Shown piece after piece: positions 1-10,869 of a stretch of DNA of 64,000 nt; within the stretch, counting starts at the first letter, position 1, and the number at the start of each line of letters is the position of its first letter. The notes beneath the pieces are model-generated. The model did no database searches. It was not told the DNA's origin and saw nothing but the letters and a program-made list of their open reading frames with translations. Source of the DNA: Rahnella variigena (lineage in GTDB: Bacteria; Pseudomonadota; Gammaproteobacteria; Enterobacterales; Enterobacteriaceae); contig NZ_NSDJ01000001.1 in NCBI RefSeq assembly GCF_003610915.1, positions 1,488,001-1,552,000 of the forward strand, in the 5' to 3' direction. Position numbers and translations under genes: made by a program.

Positions 1-29
1 ACGACGAGCAATACCGCCGGCGACTGTGA
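1..29 (+). CDS. sgrT: SgrT small protein, C-terminal tail (partial)
   Basis: A short open frame entering from the left edge reads D-E-Q-Y-R-R-R-L and stops at TGA 27-29. In E. coli the SgrS RNA encodes the 43-residue SgrT, which inhibits the glucose PTS transporter, just upstream of its base-pairing region. As I remember it, the E. coli SgrT stop is also followed by a CTT and then, about 20-25 bases on, by CTGAGTA. The frame fits that position. Too little is present to identify it by protein similarity, so the call rests on location. Confidence 0.35.
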
Positions 30-80
30 CTTCAGGTCTGACTAAATTCGATTTTCTGAGTAATGGTGTATTGTCACCAG

Positions 81-107
81 CCAGTGAGGAAACTCACTGG
101 TTTTTTT
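81..107 (+). terminator. Rho-independent terminator of SgrS
   Basis: Perfect 8-bp stem CCAGTGAG / CTCACTGG with a GAAA tetraloop (89-92) and seven T residues directly after (101-107). The U-tail is also the Hfq-binding end of SgrS. Read-through would enter setA. Confidence 0.85.
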
Positions 108-285
108 ATTCGTACACCCTTCACATTTCGAGCCGCAGACGCGTTGGCCGCTCTTACTCACCCGAATCACTGACCTGTGTCAGCTCATCGGGATTCGTGC
201 GCTTGCCGCCTTTCTGCAACTCGAACTATTTTGGGTATACACTGTATGTTGTGCTGTAAGACATTCATTTCTCAGGGACGACGTC

Positions 286-1449
286 ATGCCAAAACCTCGT
301 TTTAATCGTATTTATGTCACCTTTCTGGTGGTCTCCTTGCTGTGCGGCGTGGCGGGTGCATTACAGGCGCCGACGCTGAGTCTGTTTCTGACCAACGAAG
401 TGAAGGTCCGTCCGCTGTGGGTGGGGTTCTTTTATACCGTTAACGCCATCGCCGGGATCGCGATCAGTTTTCTGCTGGCTAACCGTTCCGATAACAAAGG
501 CGACCGGCGGAAATTGCTGATGTTCTGCTGCCTGATGGCGCTGGGTAACAGCCTGGTGTTTGCCTTTAGCCGCGATTATCTGGTGCTGATCACCGTCGGC
601 GTATTGCTGGCGGCGATAGGCAATGCGTCGATGCCGCAGCTGTTTGCGCTGGCGCGTGAACATGCGGATCGCTCCGCCAGTGAAGTGGTGATGTTCAGTT
701 CGATGATGCGTGCGATGCTCTCGCTGGCTTGGGTGCTGGGCCCGCCGCTCTCTTTTATGCTGGCGCTGAATTACGGCTTTACGCCGATGTACCTGAGTGC
801 CGCCGCAGTGTTTGTCGGCAGCATATTAATGATCCTTTTCTTCCTGCCGTCAGTGCCGCGCCTTGAACAGCCGGTGGATGAAAAAGCCGTGCCGGTTAGC
901 GCCTGGCGCAACAAAGATGTGCGGCTGTTGTTCTTTTCCTCCCTGCTGATGTGGACCTGCAATATCATGTATGTCATTGATATGCCGCTGTACATCACCC
1001 GTGATTTGGGGCTGCCGGAAGGGCTGGCGGGGCTGCTGATGGGAACCGCTGCCGGACTGGAAATTCCGGCGATGTTGCTGGCGGGTTATCTGGTCAAACG
1101 TACTGGTAAACGCAAGCTGATGCTGTATGCCGTGGTAAGCGGTGTGATTTTCTATGCCGGACTGGTGGCGTTTCAGTTCAAAGCCGCGCTGATGATCCTG
1201 CAATTGTTCAACGCGATTTTCATCGGCATCGTCGCCGGGATCGGAATGTTATATTTTCAGGATCTGATGCCGGGAAGGGCGGGTTCAGCGACCACACTTT
1301 TCACCAACAGCATCTCCACTGGTGTGATTTGCGCGGGGTTGTTGCAGGGCTTTATCGTGGAAAACTTCGGCCACTATCCGGTGTACTGGGCGGCGACTGT
1401 GCTGGCGGTGGTGGCACTCGGGCTGATGTATAAAGTCAAAGACGTCTGA
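286..1449 (+). CDS. setA: Sugar efflux transporter SetA (MFS)
   Basis: Protein of 387 residues, close to the 392 of E. coli SetA, and similar over its whole length (GVAGALQAPTLSLFL near the N-terminus, LMWTCN and YLVKRTGKRK in the middle, LMPGRAG and TTLFTNSISTG near the C-terminus). SetA is an inner-membrane major facilitator protein of about 12 helices that exports glucose, lactose and analogues. The cytoplasmic loop between helices 2 and 3 shows the MFS-type RSDNKGDRRK motif around residue 70. The ATG at 286 follows a CAGGGA ribosome site. It lies downstream of sgrS, so it is probably co-transcribed with that RNA during sugar-phosphate stress, as in E. coli. No clear terminator follows it. 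Confidence 0.95.
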   Translation: MPKPRFNRIYVTFLVVSLLCGVAGALQAPTLSLFLTNEVKVRPLWVGFFYTVNAIAGIAISFLLANRSDNKGDRRKLLMFCCLMALGNSLVFAFSRDYLVLITVGVLLAAIGNASMPQLFALAREHADRSASEVVMFSSMMRAMLSLAWVLGPPLSFMLALNYGFTPMYLSAAAVFVGSILMILFFLPSVPRLEQPVDEKAVPVSAWRNKDVRLLFFSSLLMWTCNIMYVIDMPLYITRDLGLPEGLAGLLMGTAAGLEIPAMLLAGYLVKRTGKRKLMLYAVVSGVIFYAGLVAFQFKAALMILQLFNAIFIGIVAGIGMLYFQDLMPGRAGSATTLFTNSISTGVICAGLLQGFIVENFGHYPVYWAATVLAVVALGLMYKVKDV

Positions 1450-1528
1450 TTTATTTCACTTCAGTACATTATATATTTATTTGAGCGCCCGTTATCTGAT
1501 GTCATGGATGTCGGGATGCTATCCAATA

Positions 1529-1566
1529 GGATCACTCCTTTTGAAATAATCAACAGGGAGTGATCC
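1529..1566 (+). promoter_or_regulatory. Perfect inverted repeat sequestering the ribosome site of the next gene
   Basis: GGATCACTCC (1529-1538) is exactly complementary to GGAGTGATCC (1557-1566), with an 18-base spacer. The right arm contains the AGGGAG Shine-Dalgarno sequence (1555-1560) ten bases ahead of the ATG at 1571. In RNA the hairpin would hide the ribosome site; as DNA the palindrome could be an operator. There is no T run after it, so it does not look like a setA terminator. Confidence 0.7.
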
Positions 1567-1570
1567 GAAT

Positions 1571-2260
1571 ATGATTCAGATTTGCAATATACGAAAAGAA
1601 TACAGCCAGTTTGTTATTGAGAATAAATCGAGTGGATTTTGTTTTGGTTTTTGCCTGACTTGGTTAGGCGATATTTTGAAAGAACGCCCGGCACAAAATA
1701 CCGGTGGTTGGCTGTCAGGGTGGTTTACCTCCACGCCAACAGCTGAGAAGAAAGCCTTCCTGCCTTCCGACTCTGCCCGTTTAAGAAAACTTTTTGAGCG
1801 CGCGGCAAGGAAGCAAAATAACTTTTTCCAAAGATATGATGCCAGAGATAAGTGCGCCTCTGGAAAGTCAGAATATGTCGAATTTACAGCTAATTATAAA
1901 AACACCCGTCAAAGTGCGAAGGAAAAGATCAGCGGTGTCCCCGGGCTGAATTATCGGTATTTTGAGCGAGATTATTTTAGGCAGTGCGAAGGCGCTGATC
2001 ACTACAGGGATAAAAATGTACTGACGGGCGTCATTATAACATTTGAATTTTTGGGGCAGGGGGACGTCAGAGCAGGGCACGCTGTGGCATTATTTCGGCT
2101 GGGTGAATACGATACTTTATTCCTGGATCCAAACTACGGATTATTTCGCACAAATAATCATCATGTCATGATGGATATCGAACACCTTCTCTCGCAGATA
2201 TATAAAGAACCGCTGGTTTTATCAGAGGTGATTATCTCAAGGAGATTGAATACAAAATAG
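1571..2260 (+). CDS. C58 (YopT/AvrPphB)-like cysteine protease family protein, putative
   Basis: A 229-residue protein without signal peptide or membrane segment. Near the N-terminus GFCFGFCLTW (22-31) gives the C-x-G-x4-W pattern around the nucleophile of papain-fold C58 proteases, with C24 as the candidate. Near the C-terminus GHAVALFRL places H170, and LFLDPNYGLF places D186. The His-Asp spacing is 16, as in YopT (H258, D274). The middle (60-150) is rich in K, R and aromatic residues and I do not recognise it. C58 proteins include secreted effectors (YopT cleaves Rho GTPases, AvrPphB cleaves plant kinases) and modules of large toxins. The target here is unknown, and no secretion gene or immunity partner lies beside it. 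Visibly richer in A+T than setA and leu, it looks acquired. The ATG at 1571 follows an AGGGAG site. Confidence 0.65.
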   Translation: MIQICNIRKEYSQFVIENKSSGFCFGFCLTWLGDILKERPAQNTGGWLSGWFTSTPTAEKKAFLPSDSARLRKLFERAARKQNNFFQRYDARDKCASGKSEYVEFTANYKNTRQSAKEKISGVPGLNYRYFERDYFRQCEGADHYRDKNVLTGVIITFEFLGQGDVRAGHAVALFRLGEYDTLFLDPNYGLFRTNNHHVMMDIEHLLSQIYKEPLVLSEVIISRRLNTK

Positions 2261-2282
2261 CGGTATACGCCGCTATTTTGTA
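2251..2282. terminator. Bidirectional terminator between the C58-like gene and leuD
   Basis: Perfect 13-bp inverted repeat TACAAAATAGCGG / CCGCTATTTTGTA with a six-base loop. It has an A run on one side and a T run on the other, so it can act on both strands. The left arm overlaps the stop codon of the C58-like gene (TAG 2258-2260). It would end that transcript and the leftward leuABCD transcript. Confidence 0.8.
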
Positions 2283-2325
2283 TGTTCAGTGTGCCAGGAG
2301 GACTAACCCTTCTTTGCTTTGATCA

Positions 2326-2928
2326 TTAATTCATGAAAGCAGGCAGCTTAAGCTCGTAGCTGGAAATGTTTGTTTCATGCTGCAATGTCAGGCCGATGCT
2401 GTCCAGACCGTTGATCATGCAGTGACGGCGGAAGCTGTCGATGACGAACGGATAGGTTTTATCGCCCGCTTTAACGGTTTGCGCTTCCAGATCTACTTCG
2501 AACTGAATACCTTCGTTGTTTTTTACCAGTTCAAACAACTCGTCGATTTCTGCTTCGCTCAGGGTGATCGGCAGCAACTGGTTGTTGAAAGAGTTACCGT
2601 AGAAGATATCGGCAAAGCTTGGTGCGATCACCGCATGGAAGCCGTAATCGGTCAACGCCCAGGGCGCATGTTCGCGGGAAGAACCGCAACCAAAGTTTTC
2701 GCGTGCCAGTAAAATGCTCGCGCCTTTGTAACGCGGCTTGTTCAGCACGAAATCAGGATTGGGCATCTGACCTGCATCGTCCAGAAAACGCCAGTCGTTA
2801 AACAGGTGCTGACCGAAACCGGTGCGGGTCACTTTCTGCAAAAACTGTTTCGGAATAATGGCATCGGTATCGACGTTAGCTGCATCCAGCGGAACCACCA
2901 GACCGATGTGTTGGGTAAATTTAGCCAT
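2326..2928 (-). CDS. leuD: 3-isopropylmalate dehydratase small subunit LeuD
   Basis: Protein of 200 residues, the usual size for LeuD (201 in E. coli). It is the swivelling domain of the aconitase-like isopropylmalate isomerase, which pairs with LeuC to convert 2-isopropylmalate to 3-isopropylmalate in leucine synthesis. Recognisable features are [12 protein letters not shown] near residue 20 and [14 protein letters not shown] near residue 80, the substrate-binding motif of the family. It is last in leuABCD, 10 bases after leuC, and the terminator at 2251-2282 follows. Confidence 0.97.
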   Translation of the reverse strand: MAKFTQHIGLVVPLDAANVDTDAIIPKQFLQKVTRTGFGQHLFNDWRFLDDAGQMPNPDFVLNKPRYKGASILLARENFGCGSSREHAPWALTDYGFHAVIAPSFADIFYGNSFNNQLLPITLSEAEIDELFELVKNNEGIQFEVDLEAQTVKAGDKTYPFVIDSFRRHCMINGLDSIGLTLQHETNISSYELKLPAFMN

Positions 2929-2938
2929 GGTGTTTTCC

Positions 2939-4339
2939 TCAGTTCAGTTCACGGATATCAGCGAAACGGCCGGTAACCGCCGCCGCCGCCGCCATTGCCG
3001 GGCTGACCAGATGCGTACGGCCGCCACGACCCTGACGGCCTTCGAAGTTACGGTTACTGGTAGACGCGCAACGCTCGCCGGGTTCCAGACGGTCATTGTT
3101 CATCGCCAGACACATTGAGCAGCCTGGCAGACGCCATTCGAACCCCGCTTCGATGAAGATCTTATCCAGACCTTCTTCTTCCGCCTGCGCTTTTACCGGA
3201 CCGGAGCCTGGTACCACAATCGCCTGTACGCCGCTCGCCACTTTACGGCCTTTGGCAATGGCTGCCGCCGCACGTAAATCTTCGATACGGGAGTTGGTGC
3301 AGGAACCGATAAACACTTTATCGATCGCCACGTCAGTCAGTTTAATGCCCGGTTGCAGATCCATATACGCCAGCGCTTTTTCAGCAGAAGCACGTTCTAC
3401 CGGATCTGCAAATGAGGCCGGATTCGGGATGGTCTGGTTTACCGCCATCACCTGACCCGGGTTGGTGCCCCAGGTGACCTGTGGTGCGATCTCAGACGCG
3501 TCCAGGGTGACAATGCTGTCAAACTTCGCACCGTCTTCCGTTTTCAGCGTCTTCCAGTACTCCACCGCCGCGTCCCAGTTCTGGTCTTTCGGCGCGAACT
3601 GACGGCCTTTCAGATAGGCAAACGTGGTTTCGTCCGGCGCAACCAGACCGGCTTTCGCACCCATTTCAATCGCCATGTTGCACAGGGTCATACGACCTTC
3701 CATGCTCAGCGCCTCAATGGCTTTACCGCAGAATTCTACAACGTGACCCGTACCGCCAGCGCTGCCGGTTTTACCGATGATCGCCAGAACGATATCTTTC
3801 GCCGTGATACCGGCAGGTGCATCGCCAGTCACTTCGATTTTCATGGTTTTGGCGCGACCCTGTTTCAGGGTTTGCGTCGCCAGAACGTGTTCCACTTCTG
3901 ATGTACCGATACCGAAGGCCAGCGAACCAAACGCACCGTGCGTGGCAGTATGGGAATCGCCACACACAATGGTCATGCCCGGCAAGGTCATGCCCTGCTC
4001 AGGACCGATAACGTGGACAATGCCCTGATACGGGTGGTTCAGGTCATACAACTGAACGCCAAATTCCGCACAGTTTTTAATTAATTCCTGCATCTGGATG
4101 CGCGCCATTTCGCCGCTCGCATTGATGTCTTTGGTTTGCGTGGACACGTTGTGGTCCATGGTCGCAAAGGTTTTACCCGGCTGGCGCACCTGACGGCCCA
4201 TCGCGCGCAAGCCGTCAAAAGCTTGCGGAGATGTCACTTCGTGAACCAGGTGGCGGTCGATGTATAACAATGGCGTTTCGTTTTGTGCTTCATAAACGAC
4301 GTGCGCATCAAACAATTTCTGATACAGAGTTTTGGCCAT
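2939..4339 (-). CDS. leuC: 3-isopropylmalate dehydratase large subunit LeuC
   Basis: Protein of 466 residues, as in E. coli. It carries the [4Fe-4S] cluster of isopropylmalate isomerase. The cluster cysteines are visible in [13 protein letters not shown] (about residue 347) and PGCSMC (about 407 and 410). The start [19 protein letters not shown] matches the family N-terminus. It works as a heterodimer with LeuD in the cytoplasm, and the cluster makes it sensitive to oxidants. The gene begins one base after the leuB stop, implying translational coupling. Confidence 0.97.
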   Translation of the reverse strand: MAKTLYQKLFDAHVVYEAQNETPLLYIDRHLVHEVTSPQAFDGLRAMGRQVRQPGKTFATMDHNVSTQTKDINASGEMARIQMQELIKNCAEFGVQLYDLNHPYQGIVHVIGPEQGMTLPGMTIVCGDSHTATHGAFGSLAFGIGTSEVEHVLATQTLKQGRAKTMKIEVTGDAPAGITAKDIVLAIIGKTGSAGGTGHVVEFCGKAIEALSMEGRMTLCNMAIEMGAKAGLVAPDETTFAYLKGRQFAPKDQNWDAAVEYWKTLKTEDGAKFDSIVTLDASEIAPQVTWGTNPGQVMAVNQTIPNPASFADPVERASAEKALAYMDLQPGIKLTDVAIDKVFIGSCTNSRIEDLRAAAAIAKGRKVASGVQAIVVPGSGPVKAQAEEEGLDKIFIEAGFEWRLPGCSMCLAMNNDRLEPGERCASTSNRNFEGRQGRGGRTHLVSPAMAAAAAVTGRFADIRELN

Positions 4340-4340
4340 G

Positions 4341-7024
<2,684 letters not shown>

Positions 7025-7067
7025 GGGTTGTTCCTTGTCTGCTTTTATTTTCGCGCCCTGCGGAGAG

Positions 7068-7100
7068 ATAAAAAAAAACCCGCGCATCGGCGCGGGTTTA
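7068..7100 (-). promoter_or_regulatory. leu operon attenuator (intrinsic terminator)
   Basis: On the minus strand AAACCCGCGC and GCGCGGGTTT form a stem (7076-7099) closed by a four-base loop. Nine U residues follow in RNA (A run 7070-7078 on the plus strand). It lies between leuL and leuA, the attenuator position in E. coli. When charged leucyl-tRNA is plentiful, rapid translation of leuL should allow this terminator to form. When scarce, stalling at the Leu codons should favour read-through. Confidence 0.88.
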
Positions 7101-7119
7101 TTGTCTGTGGAAGTTGAAA

Positions 7120-7203
7120 TCAGTTCTGATTTTCGCCCACTGGCTTACCGCGCAAATTTTCTGCGTTGAGTAGTAGGCCTAGGAGACGGGTAATCATAAA
7201 CAT
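7120..7203 (-). CDS. leuL: leu operon leader peptide LeuL
   Basis: A 27-residue frame with the core [15 protein letters not shown], clearly related to E. coli LeuL (RFIGLLLLNASSLRGR). Five Leu codons cluster as CTC-CTA-Gly-CTA-CTA-CTC. Three of them are CTA, normally a rare codon in enterobacteria, which should sharpen sensitivity to leucyl-tRNA supply. A second in-frame ATG two codons later (7197) is an alternative start. It precedes the attenuator at 7068-7100 and follows a strong promoter. Confidence 0.9.
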   Translation of the reverse strand: MFMITRLLGLLLNAENLRGKPVGENQN

Positions 7204-7262
7204 GTGTTTCAGCTTCTCGTAATCAGGTGGTCAGAACGTACATCGTTCAAACAGTGCTTAAA

Positions 7263-7291
7263 GTGATACGGGAATGTGTGCGGTATGTCAA
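7263..7291 (-). promoter_or_regulatory. leuLABCD promoter
   Basis: On the minus strand a consensus -35 TTGACA (7291-7286) is separated by 17 bases from TATCAC (7268-7263). Transcription would begin near 7256, about 50 bases before leuL. The -35 matches the known E. coli leu promoter exactly. Confidence 0.8.
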
Positions 7292-7765
7292 CCTTCAAGG
7301 TGTGGAAATTTAAAAATGATAATTCATCTCATTTAGCATTAAAAACTAGTTTGCCAAATGTATCTGGAACGAAGGTTTTTGTTCATTCAGGCGGCAGTAA
7401 AGAAAAAAAACAGTCTCAAAATGGACATTAACTTATCTGGTCAATAGTAATAAACTATTGAATACAGTGGGTTATAAATGATTTAGTGGAGCTTAACTTA
7501 TTATTCATTTTCCGCATGTTGTTTCTATAAACATTTTATTGTTCTATATCATCAGTTTTGCCTAGATGAAATTAAGATAGCATTTATCTTTCTGATTATT
7601 GGAAATGAGAGCCGATTTCTTTCCGAAAATAGAATTCATTGCGTTACTGAATTCATCTGCTGGTTTTTTGTATGCCCGAATTCATTTCGGTGACATTTTA
7701 TTAAAAACGAATAATTAAAGGTAATCAGTCTTAAACAGGCTGAGGTATCTTGAATAGGAAATGTA
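7292..7765. other. A+T-rich leuO regulatory region, no gene seen
   Basis: About 470 bases between the leu promoter and leuO, strongly A+T-rich with short A and T runs. This is the type of region silenced by H-NS and bound by LeuO in E. coli. Three copies of GAATTCAT occur at 7632-7639, 7649-7656 and 7678-7685, and CCGAA-N5-TTCGG lies around the third. I could not assign a confident leuO promoter. Confidence 0.5.
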
Positions 7766-8713
7766 ATGTCCGATCTGACTACAGACAATCAAACTAAACC
7801 TCCTGAAGCGGAAACACACCTTCGCAATGTAGATTTGAATTTGTTAACGGTATTTGATGCCGTGATGCAATTACAAAATATTACTCGCGCAGCTAATATG
7901 TTGGGGATGTCCCAACCGGCGGTGAGTAACGCCGTCGCCCGGTTAAAAATCATGTTTAATGATGATTTGTTTGTCCGCTTTGGGCGTGGGATCCAGCCAA
8001 CAATGCGAGCGCGCCAGTTATTTGGCCCCATCCGACAGGCTCTGCAACTGGTGATGAACGAACTCCCGGGAGCGGGTTTCGATCCTAACGTGAGTATTCG
8101 TGAATTCAATGTGGCGATTTGCAGTCCGCTGGACAAACGTCTGACTTCGCAGGTACTGAATGCGGTCGACACTTTATCGACGGATGTCAGTATTAAATTG
8201 CAAACCATTGTGAATGACAATATTGAGCATCAGTTACGTTATCAGAATATTGAATTCATGATCAGTTATCGTAAATTCGACCGCCCGGACTTTTGTAATC
8301 AGGCGTTATTTAATGATGAACTGGTTTTAGTGGCGGCACAAAAACATCCGCGGATAAGTCCGCATATGTCAGATGAAAAATATCTGAAAGAAAAACATGC
8401 GGTCATGATGCTTGATCGTTTTTATTCATTCAGTTCACCTTATTATGATGACCCCGAAATGCATTCTCTGATTGCTTATCAGGGAACAGATCTTTCCAGC
8501 GTAATGGAAATAGTGTCGAAAACAGATATGGTCGCGCTGGTACCGCGCTGGATGGCACAATCGAGTGCCGGAATATTAAATCTGTCCGTGATACCGTTAC
8601 CCTGGATGAAGAACAATCTGACGTGCTACCTGTCATGGCATGAATCTTCCAGTAAAGATAAAGGCAATATGTGGATGAAGTCGTTATTAAGCCAATGCAT
8701 TCTTTCTTTATAG
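7766..8713 (+). CDS. leuO: LysR-type global regulator LeuO
   Basis: Protein of 315 residues (E. coli 314). An N-terminal winged helix-turn-helix begins at [14 protein letters not shown] (about 23), with [19 protein letters not shown] as the recognition part, then a linker helix and a periplasmic-binding-like effector domain (about 110-315) ending CYLSWHESS. LeuO antagonises H-NS and controls stress, virulence and surface genes. It is transcribed away from the leu operon, as in E. coli. The N-terminal tail of about 20 residues is less conserved. Base composition is A+T-rich compared with neighbours, typical for this gene. Confidence 0.95.
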   Translation: MSDLTTDNQTKPPEAETHLRNVDLNLLTVFDAVMQLQNITRAANMLGMSQPAVSNAVARLKIMFNDDLFVRFGRGIQPTMRARQLFGPIRQALQLVMNELPGAGFDPNVSIREFNVAICSPLDKRLTSQVLNAVDTLSTDVSIKLQTIVNDNIEHQLRYQNIEFMISYRKFDRPDFCNQALFNDELVLVAAQKHPRISPHMSDEKYLKEKHAVMMLDRFYSFSSPYYDDPEMHSLIAYQGTDLSSVMEIVSKTDMVALVPRWMAQSSAGILNLSVIPLPWMKNNLTCYLSWHESSSKDKGNMWMKSLLSQCILSL

Positions 8714-8732
8714 CGGGTGACTCTGATACGTC

Positions 8733-8768
8733 CCATTTTTACTGTGTTTCCTTACACAGTAAAAATGG
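8733..8768. terminator. Long perfect hairpin after leuO, probable terminator
   Basis: Fifteen-base perfect inverted repeat, CCATTTTTACTGTGT (8733-8747) and its complement (8754-8768), with a TTCCTT loop, about 20 bases after the leuO stop. The run of T within one arm and the U-rich sequence downstream (from 8779) suggest a terminator. There is no U run directly at the stem base, so another role is possible. From here to 9007 I see no gene. Confidence 0.55.
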
Positions 8769-9007
8769 CTGGTTATGGTTTTCTTTGTGGTTTTTTATCC
8801 TGCCTGGTTTTTGCGCCTCGTTAGAGCCACGCAGGTTTTTTTCATTTCTAAAAGTCCTTCCTGGTTTTCCAAAAGAGCACCTGTGCTTCTACAATTTGAT
8901 TTCACCGTGCAATGTTTGCCGGTAGACTGCGTTAAATCTTTGTAACAGAGCTATGCAGTCAGCTCCCTCCTTTATCTGATTGCGCTGGACGCCGGTATAG
9001 ACGCTCA

Positions 9008-10804
9008 ATGAATCCAACCTTAAATGACTACCACCTGATCACCCGTTTTCGCCATCAAGTCATCAGCCGTGCTGAAAAAATTGCATTCCGTGAATGGTCG
9101 CCTGTGGCTGAAAGCACGCTCACCTGGCGTGAACTCGGTGAGAAAGTCGATGCGCTGTCCGACGTTTTGCTTCAGGAGAACGTGGGTATCCAGGAGCGGA
9201 TCGCCATTTGCGGAAAAAACTCGATGGCCTGGGCGATGACCGATCTGGCGATTTTGCAGTTACGGGCCGTCACCGTGCCCGTGTATGCGACCAATACCCC
9301 CGCGCAGTCTGCATATGTGCTTAATGATGCCGATATCCGCATTTTGTTCGTTGTCGGGCAGAGTCAGTATGATGCGGCGGTGGCGTTGCGTGAACTGTGC
9401 CCGCAACTGAAACATATCTTTGTGCTCGATAACGACGTTGATTTGCGCGGTGTGTCCATTGCCCGGCATGTTTCAGGCATTGTTCCTCAGGACAGAGTTT
9501 TGGCGGCTGAACGTGAGGCGCGGGTTAACGCCTGTGACCTCAACGATCTCTTCACGCTGATTTATACTTCGGGAACAACGGGGGAGGCGAAAGGCGTCAT
9601 GCTCGATTACGTCAGCATGGCGACGCAACTAAAGCAGCATGAAAAACGCCTGAGTATTTCTGACCGCGATGTCTCGTTATGCTTCCTGCCGCTGGCGCAT
9701 GTTTTTGAGCGTGCCTGGAGTTTCTTCGTTATGCACAGCGGCGCGCAGAATGTTTTCCTGCGTGAAACCGATTTGGTGCGCGATGCGTTGCAGGCCGTTA
9801 AACCCACAGTGATGTGCGCCGTTCCGCGTTTCTACGAAAAAGTGTTCAGCGCCATACATGACAAAGTGGCTCGCGCCGGAACCTTAAAAAAACGACTGTT
9901 CCACTGGGCTGTCGCGCAGGGCAAAGAGAAGTTTCTGACTGAACGCCGTAAAGCGCGTTATCCCTTCTGGCTTTCCCCGGCGTATTTCATCGCCGATAAA
10001 CTGGTACTGAAAAAGCTGCGCAATCTGCTGGGCGGAAATTTACGCTTTCTGCCGGCAGCGGGCGCCAGTCTTGACGATAACGTGATCTTGTTTTTCGAAT
10101 CACTTGGTTTGAAAATCAAATACGGTTACGGTCTGACAGAAACCTGCGCCACCGTTACCTGCTGGGAAGAAAACGATTTCCGCTTCGGTTCGGTCGGGAC
10201 AGCGTTACCCGAAATTGAAGTGCGCATTGGCGAAGAAAATGAAATCCAGGTTCGCGGCCCGACGCTTTTAAGAGGTTATTTTAATAAGCCGGAAGAAACG
10301 GCGGCCAGTTTTACGGCTGATGGCTGGTTTAAAACCGGCGATGCCGGAAAAATGGACTCAGAAGGCAATGTGTTCATCACCGAACGGCTGAAGGATCTGA
10401 TGAAAACCTCGGGCGGCAAATACATTGCGCCGCAGCGTATCGAAGGCACGCTGGTGCAGGATCGTTACATTGAGCAGGCGGCGGTGATCGCCGATGAACG
10501 TCACTTTGTTTCCGCGCTGATTGTGCCTGATTTTGACGTGCTGAACGTTTACGCGCAAAACCATCATATCGATTATCTGAACCGCACCGGGCTGGTTAAA
10601 AACGAGCAAATTCTTTCACTGTTTGCGCATCAGTTGCGCGAGATCCAGCATGAGCTGGCCGGTTTTGAGCAGGTGAAAAAATTTGTACTGCTGACCAAGC
10701 CTTTCACGATGGAGGATGGTGAGCTGACCCCGACGCTTAAGTTGCGGCGCAAAATCATCTTCAGCCGATATCAGAAAGAAATCGACCAGCTTTACCGCGA
10801 GTAA
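9008..10804 (+). CDS. Long-chain fatty acid-CoA ligase-like AMP-binding protein
   Basis: A 598-residue adenylate-forming enzyme. The AMP-binding P-loop YTSGTTGEAKGVML is around residue 185, KYGYGLTETCATVT around 375, and the GWFKTGDAGKMDSEG hinge region around 440, followed by LMKTSGGKYIAPQRIE. This arrangement fits long-chain acyl-CoA synthetases of the FadD15/bubblegum type, which activate fatty acids through an acyl-AMP intermediate. No signal peptide is seen. E. coli has no gene of this kind between leuO and ilvI. It is probably monocistronic, and a hairpin follows at 10843. Chain-length preference cannot be read from the sequence. Confidence 0.85.
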   Translation: MNPTLNDYHLITRFRHQVISRAEKIAFREWSPVAESTLTWRELGEKVDALSDVLLQENVGIQERIAICGKNSMAWAMTDLAILQLRAVTVPVYATNTPAQSAYVLNDADIRILFVVGQSQYDAAVALRELCPQLKHIFVLDNDVDLRGVSIARHVSGIVPQDRVLAAEREARVNACDLNDLFTLIYTSGTTGEAKGVMLDYVSMATQLKQHEKRLSISDRDVSLCFLPLAHVFERAWSFFVMHSGAQNVFLRETDLVRDALQAVKPTVMCAVPRFYEKVFSAIHDKVARAGTLKKRLFHWAVAQGKEKFLTERRKARYPFWLSPAYFIADKLVLKKLRNLLGGNLRFLPAAGASLDDNVILFFESLGLKIKYGYGLTETCATVTCWEENDFRFGSVGTALPEIEVRIGEENEIQVRGPTLLRGYFNKPEETAASFTADGWFKTGDAGKMDSEGNVFITERLKDLMKTSGGKYIAPQRIEGTLVQDRYIEQAAVIADERHFVSALIVPDFDVLNVYAQNHHIDYLNRTGLVKNEQILSLFAHQLREIQHELAGFEQVKKFVLLTKPFTMEDGELTPTLKLRRKIIFSRYQKEIDQLYRE

Positions 10805-10842
10805 TTCCTTCCGGATCTGTTTCCCCTTTTCCCTGCGCAATT

Positions 10843-10869
10843 ACCGGCAAACATGCGTTTGCCGGTTTC
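10843..10869. terminator. Candidate terminator after the acyl-CoA ligase gene
   Basis: Ten-base perfect stem ACCGGCAAAC / GTTTGCCGGT with an ATGC loop, 38 bases after the stop codon. The T tract after it is short (TTTCATCC), so termination may be partial. Confidence 0.6.

Larger units (their letters stand above)
1..107 (+). ncRNA. sgrS: SgrS glucose-phosphate stress sRNA, 3' part (5' end outside window)
   Basis: The segment contains CTGAGTAATGGTGT at 56-69, nearly the same as the ptsG-pairing seed of E. coli SgrS (CTGAGTATTGGTGT). A short TCACC stretch follows, then a GC-containing hairpin ending in a T run, as in SgrS. It lies directly upstream of setA, the position SgrS has in E. coli. SgrS is an Hfq-dependent RNA made when sugar phosphates accumulate. 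It blocks ptsG translation and lets setA be expressed by read-through. The pairing target in this organism is inferred, and the 5' end and most of sgrT are missing. Confidence 0.75.

Noticed and set aside
26..259. Open frame of 77 codons at the left edge
   Set aside because: It runs through the SgrS seed and terminator and has no ribosome site or family similarity.
7025..7087. Longer LeuA start giving 550 residues
   Set aside because: The extra residues are encoded within the attenuator and do not match any LeuA N-terminus.
8671..8925. Open frame of 84 codons after leuO
   Set aside because: Overlaps the leuO end and reads through the 15-bp hairpin; Phe/Leu-rich content comes from T runs.
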